Below, one piece after another: positions 7,683 through 16,461 of a stretch of DNA of 64,000 bases. Made by a program: the position numbers and the translations under genes. This stretch comes from Arthrobacter sp. AQ5-06 (GTDB taxonomy: Bacteria; Actinomycetota; Actinomycetes; Actinomycetales; Micrococcaceae). The stretch spans positions 1 through 64,000 of the forward strand of contig NZ_QMKP01000003.1 of the NCBI RefSeq assembly GCF_003287955.1. Direction: 5' to 3'. Position 1 is the first letter of the stretch. Every line of letters starts with the position of its first letter. The notes under the pieces are model-generated. The model saw nothing but the letters and a program-made list of their open reading frames with translations. It did no database searches and was not told where the DNA came from.

Positions 7683-9428
7683 ATGATAGGCTCGAATTCC
7701 GTGGTGCAGCGATCAAATTCCCGTGTAAATTCCCGGTTCCCGGGCTCGTCCAAGACGACCAAACACATCTTCGTAACCGGTGGTGTGGCGTCCTCGCTCG
7801 GTAAGGGACTGACGGCTTCAAGCCTCGGTCACCTCCTGCGGGCACGCGGCCTGTCTGTAACTATGCAGAAGCTCGATCCCTATCTGAACGTGGATCCGGG
7901 CACGATGAACCCCTTCCAACACGGCGAGGTCTTCGTCACTGACGACGGCGCCGAGACCGACCTGGACATCGGACACTACGAGCGGTTCCTCGACGAAAAC
8001 CTCGAGGGCTCAGCCAACGTGACCACCGGCCAGGTCTACTCCACCGTGATCGCCAAGGAACGCCGCGGCGAATACCTCGGGGACACCGTCCAGGTCATCC
8101 CGCACATTACCGATGAGATCAAGCGGCGTATGCGGCTTCCGGCCGAAGGCAAAAACGCGCCGGACGTCATCATCACCGAAATCGGCGGCACCGTGGGCGA
8201 CATCGAGTCGCAGCCCTTTCTTGAGTCGGCCCGCCAGGTCCGCCAGGACATCGGCCGCGGCAACGTCTTTTTCGTCCACGTCTCCCTGGTGCCCTACATC
8301 GGACCCTCGCAGGAACTGAAGACCAAACCGACGCAGCACTCCGTGGCAGCCCTGCGCTCCATCGGCATCCAGCCCGAGGCAATCGTGATCCGCTCGGACC
8401 GCGAAGTCCCCGAACCCATGCGCGCCAAGATCGGCCGCATGTGCGACGTCGATGTCGAAGCCGTCATCGGGTGCCCGGATGCGCCCAGCATCTACGACAT
8501 CCCCAAGACCCTGCACACCCAGGGACTGGATTCCTACATCGTTCGCGCCCTGGACCTGCCGTTCAAGGACGTTGACTGGACCAGCTGGGACAAGCTGCTC
8601 GAAGCAGTCCACAACCCCAAGCACCACGTGGAAATCGCGCTGGTGGGCAAGTACATCGACCTTCCGGATGCTTACCTGTCCGTGACCGAGGCCCTGCGCG
8701 CCGGCGGCTTCGCCAACGACACCAAGGTCAAGATCCGCTGGGTACCGTCTGATGAATGCGAAACCCATGAAGGCGCCGTGGCGTCCCTGGACGGCGTGGA
8801 CGCCATCTGCGTTCCCGGCGGCTTCGGCATCCGCGGCCTCGAAGGCAAGCTGGGCGCCCTGAAGTACGCCCGCGAAACCAGGCTGCCTGTCCTGGGCCTG
8901 TGCCTGGGCCTGCAGTGCATGGTGATCGAATATGCGCGCAACGTGGTGGGCCTCGAGGGCGCTTCCTCCAGCGAGTTCGAGCCGGATTCCAAATACCCGG
9001 TGATTGCCACCATGGAAGAGCAACTGGACATCGTGGACGGCAAGGGCGATCTTGGCGGTACCATGCGCCTGGGCCTGTACGAGGCAAAGCTCGACGACGG
9101 CTCGGTCATCGCAGAGACCTACGGCAAGACCACCGTCAGCGAACGCCACCGGCACCGCTACGAGGTCAACAACAAGTACCGCGACCAGATCGCTGCCGAG
9201 GGCCTCGTGTTCTCCGGAACGTCACCGGACGGCAAGCTCGTGGAATTTGTTGAGCTGCCCCGCGAGGTCCACCCGTTCTATGTGGCAACCCAGGCGCACC
9301 CCGAACTGAGCTCTCGGCCCACGCGGCCGCACCCGCTCTTCGCCGGGCTCATCAAGGCCGCACTGGACCACCAGAACGCACAGGATGCGCCGGCAGCCAA
9401 GCCGTCGCGCACGGTTGCCGCAAAATAG
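7683..9428 (+). CDS. pyrG: CTP synthase
   Basis: The protein has 581 residues and makes CTP from UTP, ATP and glutamine. The N-terminal synthetase domain carries [13 protein letters not shown] near residue 30 (the Ala form usual in actinobacteria) and [19 protein letters not shown]. The C-terminal class I amidotransferase carries the nucleophile Cys in LGLCLGLQ near residue 405 and the AHPELSSRP segment with the catalytic His and Glu near residue 540. ATG 7683 is chosen over an upstream in-frame ATG at 7644 because GGAAGG (7669-7674) lies 8 bases before it. It is followed by the Nudix gene and xerD, the conserved actinobacterial order. Confidence 0.95.
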   Translation: MIGSNSVVQRSNSRVNSRFPGSSKTTKHIFVTGGVASSLGKGLTASSLGHLLRARGLSVTMQKLDPYLNVDPGTMNPFQHGEVFVTDDGAETDLDIGHYERFLDENLEGSANVTTGQVYSTVIAKERRGEYLGDTVQVIPHITDEIKRRMRLPAEGKNAPDVIITEIGGTVGDIESQPFLESARQVRQDIGRGNVFFVHVSLVPYIGPSQELKTKPTQHSVAALRSIGIQPEAIVIRSDREVPEPMRAKIGRMCDVDVEAVIGCPDAPSIYDIPKTLHTQGLDSYIVRALDLPFKDVDWTSWDKLLEAVHNPKHHVEIALVGKYIDLPDAYLSVTEALRAGGFANDTKVKIRWVPSDECETHEGAVASLDGVDAICVPGGFGIRGLEGKLGALKYARETRLPVLGLCLGLQCMVIEYARNVVGLEGASSSEFEPDSKYPVIATMEEQLDIVDGKGDLGGTMRLGLYEAKLDDGSVIAETYGKTTVSERHRHRYEVNNKYRDQIAAEGLVFSGTSPDGKLVEFVELPREVHPFYVATQAHPELSSRPTRPHPLFAGLIKAALDHQNAQDAPAAKPSRTVAAK

Positions 9429-9453
9429 AAACGACTAAGTAGAGGACGGCGCG

Positions 9454-10116
9454 ATGCGCGGCACACCTGAAACCCCCCAAGCTGCACGGCAGGTTTCGGA
9501 TGCACCGAGCCCGCGCCGTCTTCTGTCTACGGAGAAGGTCTATGAAGGCCGCATCTGGGATGTGGTCAGCGACAGCTTCCAGCTGAGCGAGACAGGGGAG
9601 TCCCTGACCCGCGACTACATCGACCACCCCGGCGCCGTGGCAGTTCTGCCGATGAACGACGCCGGCGAGGTTCTGCTGATCAGGCAGTACCGGCACCCCG
9701 TGGGCATGGACCTTTGGGAAATCCCTGCCGGCCTCCTGGACGTGGAAGGCGAGGATTTTGTGGTGGGGGCCGCCCGCGAGCTCGCCGAGGAGGCGGACCT
9801 CGGGGCCGGCGAGTGGAACGTCCTGGTGGACTTCTTCAATTCGCCGGGCTCCTCCAGCGAGGCCATCCGCATCTACCTAGCCCGGGACCTCACGGAGGTG
9901 CCTCACCACGAACGCCACGAGCGGACTGATGAGGAAGCGGAAATTGAATTCCATTGGATCGCTTTGGAAGACGCCGTGGCCGCGGTCCTCGAGGGCAGGC
10001 TGCACAACCCGTCCGCCGTCGTCGGAATCCTGGCCGCCGCCGCGGCGAAGGCTGACGGCTTTGCAGGACTGCGTCCCGCGGATGCACCCTGGCCTGCGCA
10101 CCCCAGCCAGCGTTGA
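9454..10116 (+). CDS. Nudix hydrolase, ADP-ribose pyrophosphatase type
   Basis: The protein has 220 residues. The Nudix box is [20 protein letters not shown] followed by EAD near residue 92, with the REL..EE core intact. The preceding [17 protein letters not shown] and the Pro near [16 protein letters not shown] are typical of ADP-ribose pyrophosphatases (NudF-like), which cleave ADP-ribose to AMP and ribose-5-phosphate. Substrate is inferred from these motifs. It lies between pyrG and xerD as M. tuberculosis Rv1700 does. Its stop codon overlaps the xerD start, so the two are translationally coupled. Confidence 0.88.
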   Translation: MRGTPETPQAARQVSDAPSPRRLLSTEKVYEGRIWDVVSDSFQLSETGESLTRDYIDHPGAVAVLPMNDAGEVLLIRQYRHPVGMDLWEIPAGLLDVEGEDFVVGAARELAEEADLGAGEWNVLVDFFNSPGSSSEAIRIYLARDLTEVPHHERHERTDEEAEIEFHWIALEDAVAAVLEGRLHNPSAVVGILAAAAAKADGFAGLRPADAPWPAHPSQR

Positions 10117-11099
10117 TGACGGCGAGTACTGAGGCAGAAGCCCCGACGCCGCCCGTGCGGCCACAGACGGCCGTCGATCGCGCCATCACCGAGTATCTGC
10201 AGCATATGGGGGTGGAACGCGGCCTGGCCGCGAATACACTCTCCGCCTACCGCCGTGACCTGGCGCGGTACTCCCGCTACGTGACCTCGGAGGGCTGCCA
10301 CGGCCCTGGCCAGATCACCCGCCATCACGTGACGGGGTTCGTTATGGCCCTCAACGACGGATCCGACGGCGGCACAGCCCTGGGCGTTAGGTCTGCTGCC
10401 AGGACTGTGGTGGCTGTCCGGGGACTGCACAAGTTCTGGGCTCTGGAGGGGATCACGACGACGGACCCCGCCAGCGACGTCCACCCGCCGATACCGGGCA
10501 AGAGACTGCCCAAAGCCATCAGCGTGGACGAAGTCACCCGGATCCTTGAAGCCGCGGGCACGGACACCGCCACAGGACTCCGGGACCGCGCCCTGCTCGA
10601 ATTTCTCTACTCCACCGGGGCGAGGATCAGCGAGGCCGTGGGCCTGGACGTTGACGACATTGCCTTACAGGAGGCCGAGTCGGAGCCTGCCGTGGTCCGC
10701 CTGTTCGGCAAGGGATCCAAGGAACGGCTGGTGCCGCTGGGATCCTATGGGGCGCGGGCTGTGGACGCGTACCTGGTGCGAGGCCGCCCGCTGCTGGCGG
10801 CGAAGGGTGCCGGAACGCCTGCCCTGTTCCTGAACGCCCGGGGCGGCCGGATCAGCCGGCAAAGCGCCTGGACCATCCTGAAGGCGGCTGCCGACAGGGC
10901 CAACATCACGAAGGACGTTTCCCCGCACACACTGCGGCACTCCTTCGCGACGCACCTGCTTGAAGGCGGCGCGGATGTCCGCGTTGTTCAGGAGCTGCTG
11001 GGGCATGCCTCGGTCACCACAACGCAGGTCTACACCCTGGTCACCGCTGACACGCTCAGGGAAATTTACGCAGCAGCCCACCCCCGGGCGCTGGGCTGA
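10116..11099 (+). CDS. xerD: Site-specific tyrosine recombinase XerD
   Basis: The protein has 327 residues. An N-terminal SAM-like core-binding domain ([15 protein letters not shown] onward) precedes the catalytic domain. The tyrosine-recombinase residues are visible: Arg in [10 protein letters not shown], Lys in GKGSKERL, the HTLRH box, GH in LLGHASV and the nucleophilic Tyr in TTTQVYTLV. It resolves chromosome dimers at dif together with XerC. ATG 10116 overlaps the Nudix stop (TGATG); a TTG at 10113 is possible but less likely. In the syntenic genomes the parA-scpA-scpB genes lie close downstream; here a ~20-kb accessory block follows. Confidence 0.93.
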   Translation: MTASTEAEAPTPPVRPQTAVDRAITEYLQHMGVERGLAANTLSAYRRDLARYSRYVTSEGCHGPGQITRHHVTGFVMALNDGSDGGTALGVRSAARTVVAVRGLHKFWALEGITTTDPASDVHPPIPGKRLPKAISVDEVTRILEAAGTDTATGLRDRALLEFLYSTGARISEAVGLDVDDIALQEAESEPAVVRLFGKGSKERLVPLGSYGARAVDAYLVRGRPLLAAKGAGTPALFLNARGGRISRQSAWTILKAAADRANITKDVSPHTLRHSFATHLLEGGADVRVVQELLGHASVTTTQVYTLVTADTLREIYAAAHPRALG

Positions 11100-11134
11100 C
11101 GCTGGCGGCGAGGCTATCGCTATAGGGTTGAGGG

Positions 11135-11620
11135 ATGACGTTCACCCCTGTCACGCTGTGCTTCCTCACCCGGGAGTCCGCCGGTGTGCCACAGGTCCTG
11201 CTTGGCCTGAAGAAGACCGGCTTCGGCCGCGGCAAAGTGGTGGGACTTGGCGGCCATGTTGAGCCGGGGGAGACGGATGAAGAGGCCGCCTGCCGCGAAG
11301 TCCACGAGGAAGCCGGCATTGTGGTCCGGCAGGAGGATCTGCGCGACGCAGGCGTGGTGACCTTCGATTTCCCGGCCCGCCCGGAGTGGAACATGAGTTC
11401 AAGGCTCTTCGTAGCAGCCCGATGGACCGGGCAGCCAGCCGAAAGTGCCGAGATCCGGCCGGAATGGTTCGACGTCGGCGCCTTGCCCGTGGACCGGATG
11501 TGGCAGGACGCAGCGCACTGGCTTCCGCTGGCGCTTGGCGGGTCCGTGTTGCGCCTGACAGTGGTCCTGAACGATGACAACGAGACCGTCCACGAAGTGC
11601 TCGACTACTCGAGCCGCTGA
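11135..11620 (+). CDS. Nudix hydrolase, MutT/MTH1-like
   Basis: The protein has 161 residues with a perfect Nudix signature near residue 40: GGHVEPGETDEEAACREVHE followed by EAGI. The N-terminal TLCFLTRESAGVPQVLLGLKK strand and FGRGKVVGLGG segment resemble MTH1/8-oxo-dGTP diphosphatases, which sanitise oxidised nucleotides. The substrate is inferred. It begins 35 bases after xerD and is the first gene of the accessory block. Downstream sequence is non-coding insertion-sequence debris. Confidence 0.87.
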   Translation: MTFTPVTLCFLTRESAGVPQVLLGLKKTGFGRGKVVGLGGHVEPGETDEEAACREVHEEAGIVVRQEDLRDAGVVTFDFPARPEWNMSSRLFVAARWTGQPAESAEIRPEWFDVGALPVDRMWQDAAHWLPLALGGSVLRLTVVLNDDNETVHEVLDYSSR

Positions 11621-11758
11621 AGCCTGAAACGGCCTAGTACTACAGTTGCGGTTATTTTCTGACGTATCGGCGTTACAAGCACGCTTCCGCGAGCGGGGTT
11701 ACGTCCCGTGGGGTGGTGTAGTTCTCCGCAGTTGCGCGTTGCCCGGGCAAGGTAGTGG

Positions 11759-11829
11759 GCCATCGTGTGATGGTCAGTGAGTACCGATCAAAGTCACTCA
11801 CAGACAGAAAGACACAAACACACGATGGC
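11759..11829. repeat. 11-bp inverted repeat in IS debris
   Basis: GCCATCGTGTG (11759-11769) is repeated in perfect inverted orientation as CACACGATGGC (11819-11829), 49 bases apart. The right arm ends at a degraded ATGGCT start. It may be a former transposon-end hairpin or regulatory structure. Confidence 0.6.
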
Positions 11830-11852
11830 TCTAGATTAGCAACCCTAACGTC

Positions 11853-12018
11853 GGATATTTCGCCTTGGTCATCGACCTGCACTCCCGGGCGTTCGTCGGC
11901 TGGCAGACCTCAACCGTCAAGGACACGGCGTTCGTCGAACACTACCTTCGTATGGCCCTATGGAGGCGCCAACACACTGACCGCCCGGTACCGGCAGGAC
12001 TGATCCACCACTCCGATT
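11853..12018 (+). pseudogene. IS3-family transposase (OrfB) fragment
   Basis: A ~55-codon open stretch encodes GYFALVIDLHSRAFVGWQ and later ALWRRQHTDRPVPAGLIHHSD. This is the central DDE integrase core of IS3-family OrfB proteins (V.D..SR.IVGW and L..HSD), carrying the second catalytic Asp. The sequence before (DLTY... region) and after the HHSD motif is lost, so it is a small relic. After HHSD the reading continues into unrelated sequence. Confidence 0.78.
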
Positions 12019-12244
12019 ATGCCGAGGAAATCGTTAAGGGGCCCGTCTGGCGGAGCTCCTGTGCTGTCCCAGGAGCAGGGGGAGCTTGAGCAGATCAAGT
12101 ACCTGGCGAGTATGAGCCGGCCGCCTAAGCAGCCCAGCAACGGCGCGGCCGCGACGCCGCCGGGCGCTGAGAGTGCCAAGGCTGCAGAGAAGTCCAAGGA
12201 CAAGGGACGGGGCCGAATAACTGTCGGCGTGGCCTCGGCCAGTG

Positions 12245-12281
12245 TGAAACTCAGTATCAATTGACATGAGACTTAGTTTCA
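12245..12281. promoter_or_regulatory. Double palindromic operator TGANACTNAGTNTCA x2
   Basis: Two 15-bp copies of the palindrome TGA-N-ACT-N-AGT-N-TCA lie at 12245-12259 (TGAAACTCAGTATCA) and 12267-12281 (TGAGACTTAGTTTCA), 22 bp centre to centre, about two helical turns. The 7-bp gap contains nearly the whole -35 hexamer (12261-12266). Each copy is itself symmetric, as expected for a dimeric TetR-family repressor. The TetR gene ending this operon (17641-18324) is the obvious candidate ligand; that pairing is inference. Confidence 0.75.
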
Positions 12282-12290
12282 GTGTAGAAC
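12261..12290 (+). promoter_or_regulatory. Promoter of fatty-acid degradation operon, leaderless
   Basis: A perfect TTGACA -35 (12261-12266), an 18-bp spacer and TAGAAC as -10 (12285-12290). The ATG at 12297 lies 7 bases past the -10, at the expected transcription start, so the mRNA is probably leaderless. This fits the lack of a Shine-Dalgarno sequence. Confidence 0.7.
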
Positions 12291-12296
12291 GGTGGC

Positions 12297-13565
12297 ATGG
12301 TTCCTGACAATGTCGTTGAAACTGCCTCGCTCGCGGGGGCTGGCCCAGCTGCCTCCAAAGCGCCCGGAAAATCGGCAAGTGCATATGCCGCGGCCCTACT
12401 GGCCATTGAACGGCACCGTCCGCCGGGCGCTCCCGGCGCTGATCCGCGCCCTGTCCGCAGCGTCGGGGTGATCGGAGCCGGGCTCATGGCCAGCCAGCTC
12501 GCCTTGGTCTTTGCCAAGCAGCTTGGAGTTCCGGTCCTGATCACCGATCTGTCCCAGGCAAAAGTGGATGGCGCGCTTGCTTGGGTCGCCGCTCACCTGG
12601 ACAAGCTGGTGCGCCGCGGTCAGCTCAGCCAAACGGCGGCGCGGGAGCTTGGCGATCTTGTCCGCGGAACGGTGGATAAGAACGAGTACCGGAACTGTGA
12701 CGTGGTCATTGAGGCGGTGTTCGAGGAGTTGAGCGTCAAACGCGCCGTCCTCGCGGAAATCGAGCCCCTACTGCGCGCCGATGCGCTGCTGCTGACGAAT
12801 ACCTCGTCCCTGTCTGTGACGGCGATGGGCCGCGGCCTGGCCCATCCGGAACGCCTTGTGGGACTGCATTTCTTCAATCCTGTGGCTGTGCTGCCGCTCG
12901 TGGAAATCATCAGGACTGAAAACAACGACGACGCCAGCGTCGCCACCGCTTGTTCGCTCGCCCGGCTGCTGGGCAAAACTGCGGTCCTGGTTACGGACAC
13001 GCCGGGCTTTGTGGTGAACCGGATCCTGACCCGGCTGTTCTGTGAACTGCTCCAGGTCATTGATGACGGGGCGGATATCGAACTGGCGGACCACGCCTTG
13101 GACCCGCTGGGGCTGCCCATGACTCCGTTGACCCTGCTGGGTTTCATCGGACCCGCGGTCCAGCTTCATATCTGCGAGACCATGCACGCCGCGTACCCTG
13201 ACCGTTTTTATGTCAGCAAAAGCCTGGCAGCCATTGCGGATGCCCGGCTGCGCGGCTATCTGGACAAGCCCGGCACCGTGCTTCCCGAGGCGGCCGCCCT
13301 GCTGCCGGCTGCCGACGGCGGCAAGCCGCCGGTGCCTGATACAGGCGCCATCCAGGCACGGATCCTTGATGCCCTGGCTGAGGAGGTGGGCCTGATGCTG
13401 GCCGAAAAGGTGGTGGCCGGTCCGGCGGAAGTGGATCTGTGCATGCTTCTCGGCGCCAACTTCCCGCAGCATCAGGGGGGCCTCACACCGCTGCTTGACC
13501 TCAGCGGCGCCTCCCGGCGCGTGTGGGGAACGGAATTCCACCCCGGCTCCGGATTTGCCGAATAG
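12297..13565 (+). CDS. 3-hydroxyacyl-CoA dehydrogenase, FadB-like without hydratase domain
   Basis: The protein has 422 residues. A Rossmann NAD site VGVIGAGLMASQLALVFAKQ begins near residue 56, and the NTSSLSVTAM and HFFNP (catalytic His) motifs follow near 155 and 178; NRI in GFVVNRIL starts the C-terminal helical domain, and a second C-terminal helical part extends to the end. It oxidises 3-hydroxyacyl-CoA to 3-ketoacyl-CoA. The first ~50 residues (AAALLAIERHRPPGAPGA) look like the linker that follows the crotonase domain in fused FadB proteins, but no crotonase domain is present and no separate enoyl-CoA hydratase lies in the operon. The start at 12297 is supported by the promoter position. 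First gene of an operon with acyl-CoA dehydrogenase, ligase, thiolase and a TetR gene. Confidence 0.88.
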   Translation: MVPDNVVETASLAGAGPAASKAPGKSASAYAAALLAIERHRPPGAPGADPRPVRSVGVIGAGLMASQLALVFAKQLGVPVLITDLSQAKVDGALAWVAAHLDKLVRRGQLSQTAARELGDLVRGTVDKNEYRNCDVVIEAVFEELSVKRAVLAEIEPLLRADALLLTNTSSLSVTAMGRGLAHPERLVGLHFFNPVAVLPLVEIIRTENNDDASVATACSLARLLGKTAVLVTDTPGFVVNRILTRLFCELLQVIDDGADIELADHALDPLGLPMTPLTLLGFIGPAVQLHICETMHAAYPDRFYVSKSLAAIADARLRGYLDKPGTVLPEAAALLPAADGGKPPVPDTGAIQARILDALAEEVGLMLAEKVVAGPAEVDLCMLLGANFPQHQGGLTPLLDLSGASRRVWGTEFHPGSGFAE

Positions 13566-13647
13566 ATAAAGGCGCGCGGGCCGCCCGAACAAACTCCGCT
13601 TCCAACCACGCCATTCCTCAATTCCTCCCCCCAAAAGGATGCAAACC

Positions 13648-14829
13648 ATGCCCGACTATGACGTCGCCGAACCGCTGGACACCGACTACTACTCCGTCTT
13701 CGCGAACATTCCCGCACCCGACCGTGACGTTTGGAGGCGCGCCAGGGCTTTCACCGGGGAGGCCCTGCCGCAGATGAACGACTACTGGGAACGCGCCGAG
13801 TTCCCCACCCACCTGGCCAAGCGGATGGGCAGCATGAACCTGTTGGCCGATGGCGTTGACGTGCAGGGTCTGGAGCCGATGTCCCCGCTGGCCGCCGGGC
13901 TGGTCAACATGGAGATCTCCCGCGGGGATGGTTCGCTGGGTACCGTGATCGCAGTCCAGGGCGGCCTGGTAATGCGCTCGATTGCCCTTTTTGGCTCCGA
14001 AGCCCAGCGCGGGACGTGGCTCGGTCCGCTGGCCCGCGGCGAAAAGCTCGGCGCCTTCGCCCTGACGGAACCCGACCATGGCTCGGATTCCGTGGCACTG
14101 GAAACCACCGCCTCGCTCGACGGGGAGGACTACGTCCTCAACGGCGAGAAGAAGTGGATCGGCAACGGCTCCGTCGGGGATGTCACCGTGGTCTGGGCAC
14201 GCGATGACGCCGGCGATGTCCGCGGCTTCCTGGTGGAACAGGACCGGGAGGGTTACGAGGCAGAGACCATCACCGGAAAGGCCTCGCTGCGCGCAATACA
14301 CCAGGCCCGGATCAGGCTCAACAACGTCCGCATCCCAAAGGCTAATCTGCTCCCCGGTGCGCGCACTTTCAAGGACACGTCCGAGGTCCTGGTTGCCACG
14401 CGCCTGGGGGTGGCCTGGTCCGCCCTCGGCCACGCCACCGCCGTCTACGAAGCCGCGCTGAACTACGCCACGCAGCGGACACAGTTCGGCAAGCCACTGG
14501 CAAAGTTCCAGCTGGTCCAGGAGCGGCTGGCGTATATGCTCTCGGAGCTGACCAGCATGCAGCTGCACTGTTTCCATCTGGCGGGTCTTGATGCGGCCGG
14601 CCAGATGCGCCCCACCCAGGCCTCGATGGCGAAATACCACAACACCCGCAAGGCCCGCGAGCTGGCATCCATTGCCCGCGACATGTTGGGCGGCAACGGC
14701 ATCCTGCTGGAAAACCACGTGATCCGGCACCTGCTGGACATCGAATCCATCCATACCTATGAAGGCACGCAAAGCATTCAGACCCTACTGATCGGCCGCG
14801 ATGTCACCGGACAAAGCGCCTTCGCCTAA
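13648..14829 (+). CDS. Acyl-CoA dehydrogenase (glutaryl-CoA dehydrogenase-like)
   Basis: The protein has 393 residues. FAD/substrate signatures are visible: FALTEPDHGSDSVALET near residue 137, the LNGEKKWIGNG strand near 165, and ARDMLGGNGI with HTYEGT near 370, whose Glu matches the catalytic base position of glutaryl/short-chain acyl-CoA dehydrogenases. It introduces the 2,3-double bond in an acyl-CoA and passes electrons to ETF. ATG 13648 is preferred to ATG 13639 because AAAAGG (13633-13638) is 9 bases from it. The overall sequence is nearest the glutaryl-CoA dehydrogenase branch by appearance; the true acyl substrate is not known. Confidence 0.9.
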   Translation: MPDYDVAEPLDTDYYSVFANIPAPDRDVWRRARAFTGEALPQMNDYWERAEFPTHLAKRMGSMNLLADGVDVQGLEPMSPLAAGLVNMEISRGDGSLGTVIAVQGGLVMRSIALFGSEAQRGTWLGPLARGEKLGAFALTEPDHGSDSVALETTASLDGEDYVLNGEKKWIGNGSVGDVTVVWARDDAGDVRGFLVEQDREGYEAETITGKASLRAIHQARIRLNNVRIPKANLLPGARTFKDTSEVLVATRLGVAWSALGHATAVYEAALNYATQRTQFGKPLAKFQLVQERLAYMLSELTSMQLHCFHLAGLDAAGQMRPTQASMAKYHNTRKARELASIARDMLGGNGILLENHVIRHLLDIESIHTYEGTQSIQTLLIGRDVTGQSAFA

Positions 14830-14838
14830 GGACTCGCC

Positions 14839-16461
14839 ATGACCACAACTGAGCTTCCCAATGAAAATCCGCTGAGCCCCCTGCGGTTCCTCCAGCGCTC
14901 CGCCGAGGTCTTCGGGCAGAAGACGGCGATCATCCACGGAGACCGCTCCTACACCTACCGGGACTTCGCTGCCGAAGCCCAGCGGCTGGCCAAGGCGATC
15001 AAGAGCCGGATCCAGCCCGGCGATCGCGTGGCCTTCCTGTGTCCCAATGTGCCGGAACTGCTGATTGCCCACTTCGCCGTCCCCCTCGCCGGGGGCGTCC
15101 TGGTGGCCCTGAACTCGCGGATGACCGCCCGGGAGCTCCAGTACATCCTGGAGCATTCCGAAGCCAGGCTGCTGTTTGCCGATTCGGAACTGCTGGGCAC
15201 CGTTGCGGGACTGGACCTGGGTCTGACGCACCTCGCTGCGTTGATCGAAGTGCCTGACAGCACCATCAGCTATCCGGAGGTCCCCGCGGGCATTTGCGCG
15301 ACGCAGTATGCGGATTTCCTCGCTGCGCCGGGCGGCCAGGACGCAGATCTTCCGTGGGGCATCCAGGACGAACGCGCACCGATTACCCTGAACTACACCT
15401 CCGGCACCACCGGCAAGCCCAAGGGCGTGCTGTATTCGCACCGTGGGGCCTACCTGAACTCGCTCGGAGAAACCTTCCACAATCACTTCACCGGCGACAC
15501 TCGCTACCTCTGGACGCTTCCGATGTTCCACTGCAACGGCTGGTGCACCACGTGGGCCGTGACGGCGGTGGCGGGCGTCCACATCTGCCTTCGGGCGGTG
15601 CGCGCGGACACAGTCTGGGACGCCATCGACACTCTCGGCGTCACCAATCTCTGCGGCGCCCCCACAGTGTGCAGCATCATTGCCGGCGCGCCCCAGGCCC
15701 ACGAACTGAAGGTGCCGCTGCGGATCACGACGGCGGGCGCGCCGCCGTCGCCCGCGATCATCACCTCCTTGGAGTCGATCGGGATCAGCGTGGTCCACGT
15801 TTATGGGCTGACCGAGGTGTACGGCCCGTACACCATCTGTGAGCACCAGGCCGAGTGGGATGATCTGTCCGCCCAGGACAGGGCCGTGAAGATCTCCCGG
15901 CAGGGGGTTGGGATGCTGCAGGCCGAGACGGCGCGCATCGTGGACCTGGACATGCGCGATGTCCCGGCCGACGGCGCAACGATGGGCGAAATCGTGCTGC
16001 GTGGCAACAACGTGATGCTCGGCTACTTCAAGGATCCCGAGGCCACCGCCGATGCCTTCCGCGGCGGTTGGTTCCACACCGGAGACCTCGGCGTCATGCA
16101 TCCCGACGGCTACATCCAGCTCAAGGACCGGGCCAAGGACATCATCATCTCCGGCGGCGAAAACATTTCCACCATTGAGGTGGAGCAAGCCATCATCAGC
16201 CACCCTGCGGTACTGAACGTGGCAGTGATCGGCGTCCCGCACGAGAAATGGGGCGAACGGCCGGTTGCCTTTGTCATCCGCAGCAGTTCGAGCTCAGTGA
16301 CGGCCGAGGAGATCCGTTCGCACGTCAAGGGCCTAATCGCCGGATTCAAGGTTCCGGACAGGATCCTCTTCGCCGACGAGCTCCCTCACAACTCCACCGG
16401 CAAGGTCCTGAAGTCGCGGCTGCGCGCCCTGGACATCAGCAGCAAGGAAGTCACCAAATGA
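14839..16461 (+). CDS. Acyl-CoA ligase (AMP-forming fatty-acid CoA synthetase)
   Basis: The protein has 540 residues of the ANL superfamily. The P-loop YTSGTTGKPKG lies near residue 190, the GLTEVYGP motif near 322, the RGGWFHTGDLG motif near 410 and the C-terminal lysine motif NSTGKVLKSRLR near 517. It activates a carboxylic acid to its CoA thioester via an acyl-adenylate. It resembles medium-chain or plant-type AMP-binding ligases; chain length is not deducible. It starts 9 bases after the dehydrogenase and its stop overlaps the thiolase start (ATGA). Confidence 0.9.
   Translation: MTTTELPNENPLSPLRFLQRSAEVFGQKTAIIHGDRSYTYRDFAAEAQRLAKAIKSRIQPGDRVAFLCPNVPELLIAHFAVPLAGGVLVALNSRMTARELQYILEHSEARLLFADSELLGTVAGLDLGLTHLAALIEVPDSTISYPEVPAGICATQYADFLAAPGGQDADLPWGIQDERAPITLNYTSGTTGKPKGVLYSHRGAYLNSLGETFHNHFTGDTRYLWTLPMFHCNGWCTTWAVTAVAGVHICLRAVRADTVWDAIDTLGVTNLCGAPTVCSIIAGAPQAHELKVPLRITTAGAPPSPAIITSLESIGISVVHVYGLTEVYGPYTICEHQAEWDDLSAQDRAVKISRQGVGMLQAETARIVDLDMRDVPADGATMGEIVLRGNNVMLGYFKDPEATADAFRGGWFHTGDLGVMHPDGYIQLKDRAKDIIISGGENISTIEVEQAIISHPAVLNVAVIGVPHEKWGERPVAFVIRSSSSSVTAEEIRSHVKGLIAGFKVPDRILFADELPHNSTGKVLKSRLRALDISSKEVTK

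Larger units (their letters stand above)
11621..12244. other. Gene-free stretch of insertion-sequence debris
   Basis: About 620 bases without an intact gene. It contains an 11-bp inverted repeat (11759-11829), a short start-like peptide MALD followed at once by a stop (ATG 11825), an IS3-like transposase fragment (11853-12018), and from ~12019 a stretch rich in Lys/Ala/Gly codons that resembles nothing recognised. The MALD start after a long purine/CA-rich leader is reminiscent of IS256-family transposase starts; this is a weak resemblance. At least two decayed elements may be juxtaposed here. Confidence 0.65.

Noticed and set aside
12019..12264. An 81-codon frame in the IS debris
   Set aside because: No ribosome site, no recognised family, and it runs into the operator; treated as non-coding.
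16248..16457. Extended N terminus of the thiolase
   Set aside because: It lies inside the acyl-CoA ligase gene in another frame; the family-typical start is ATG 16458 overlapping the ligase stop.
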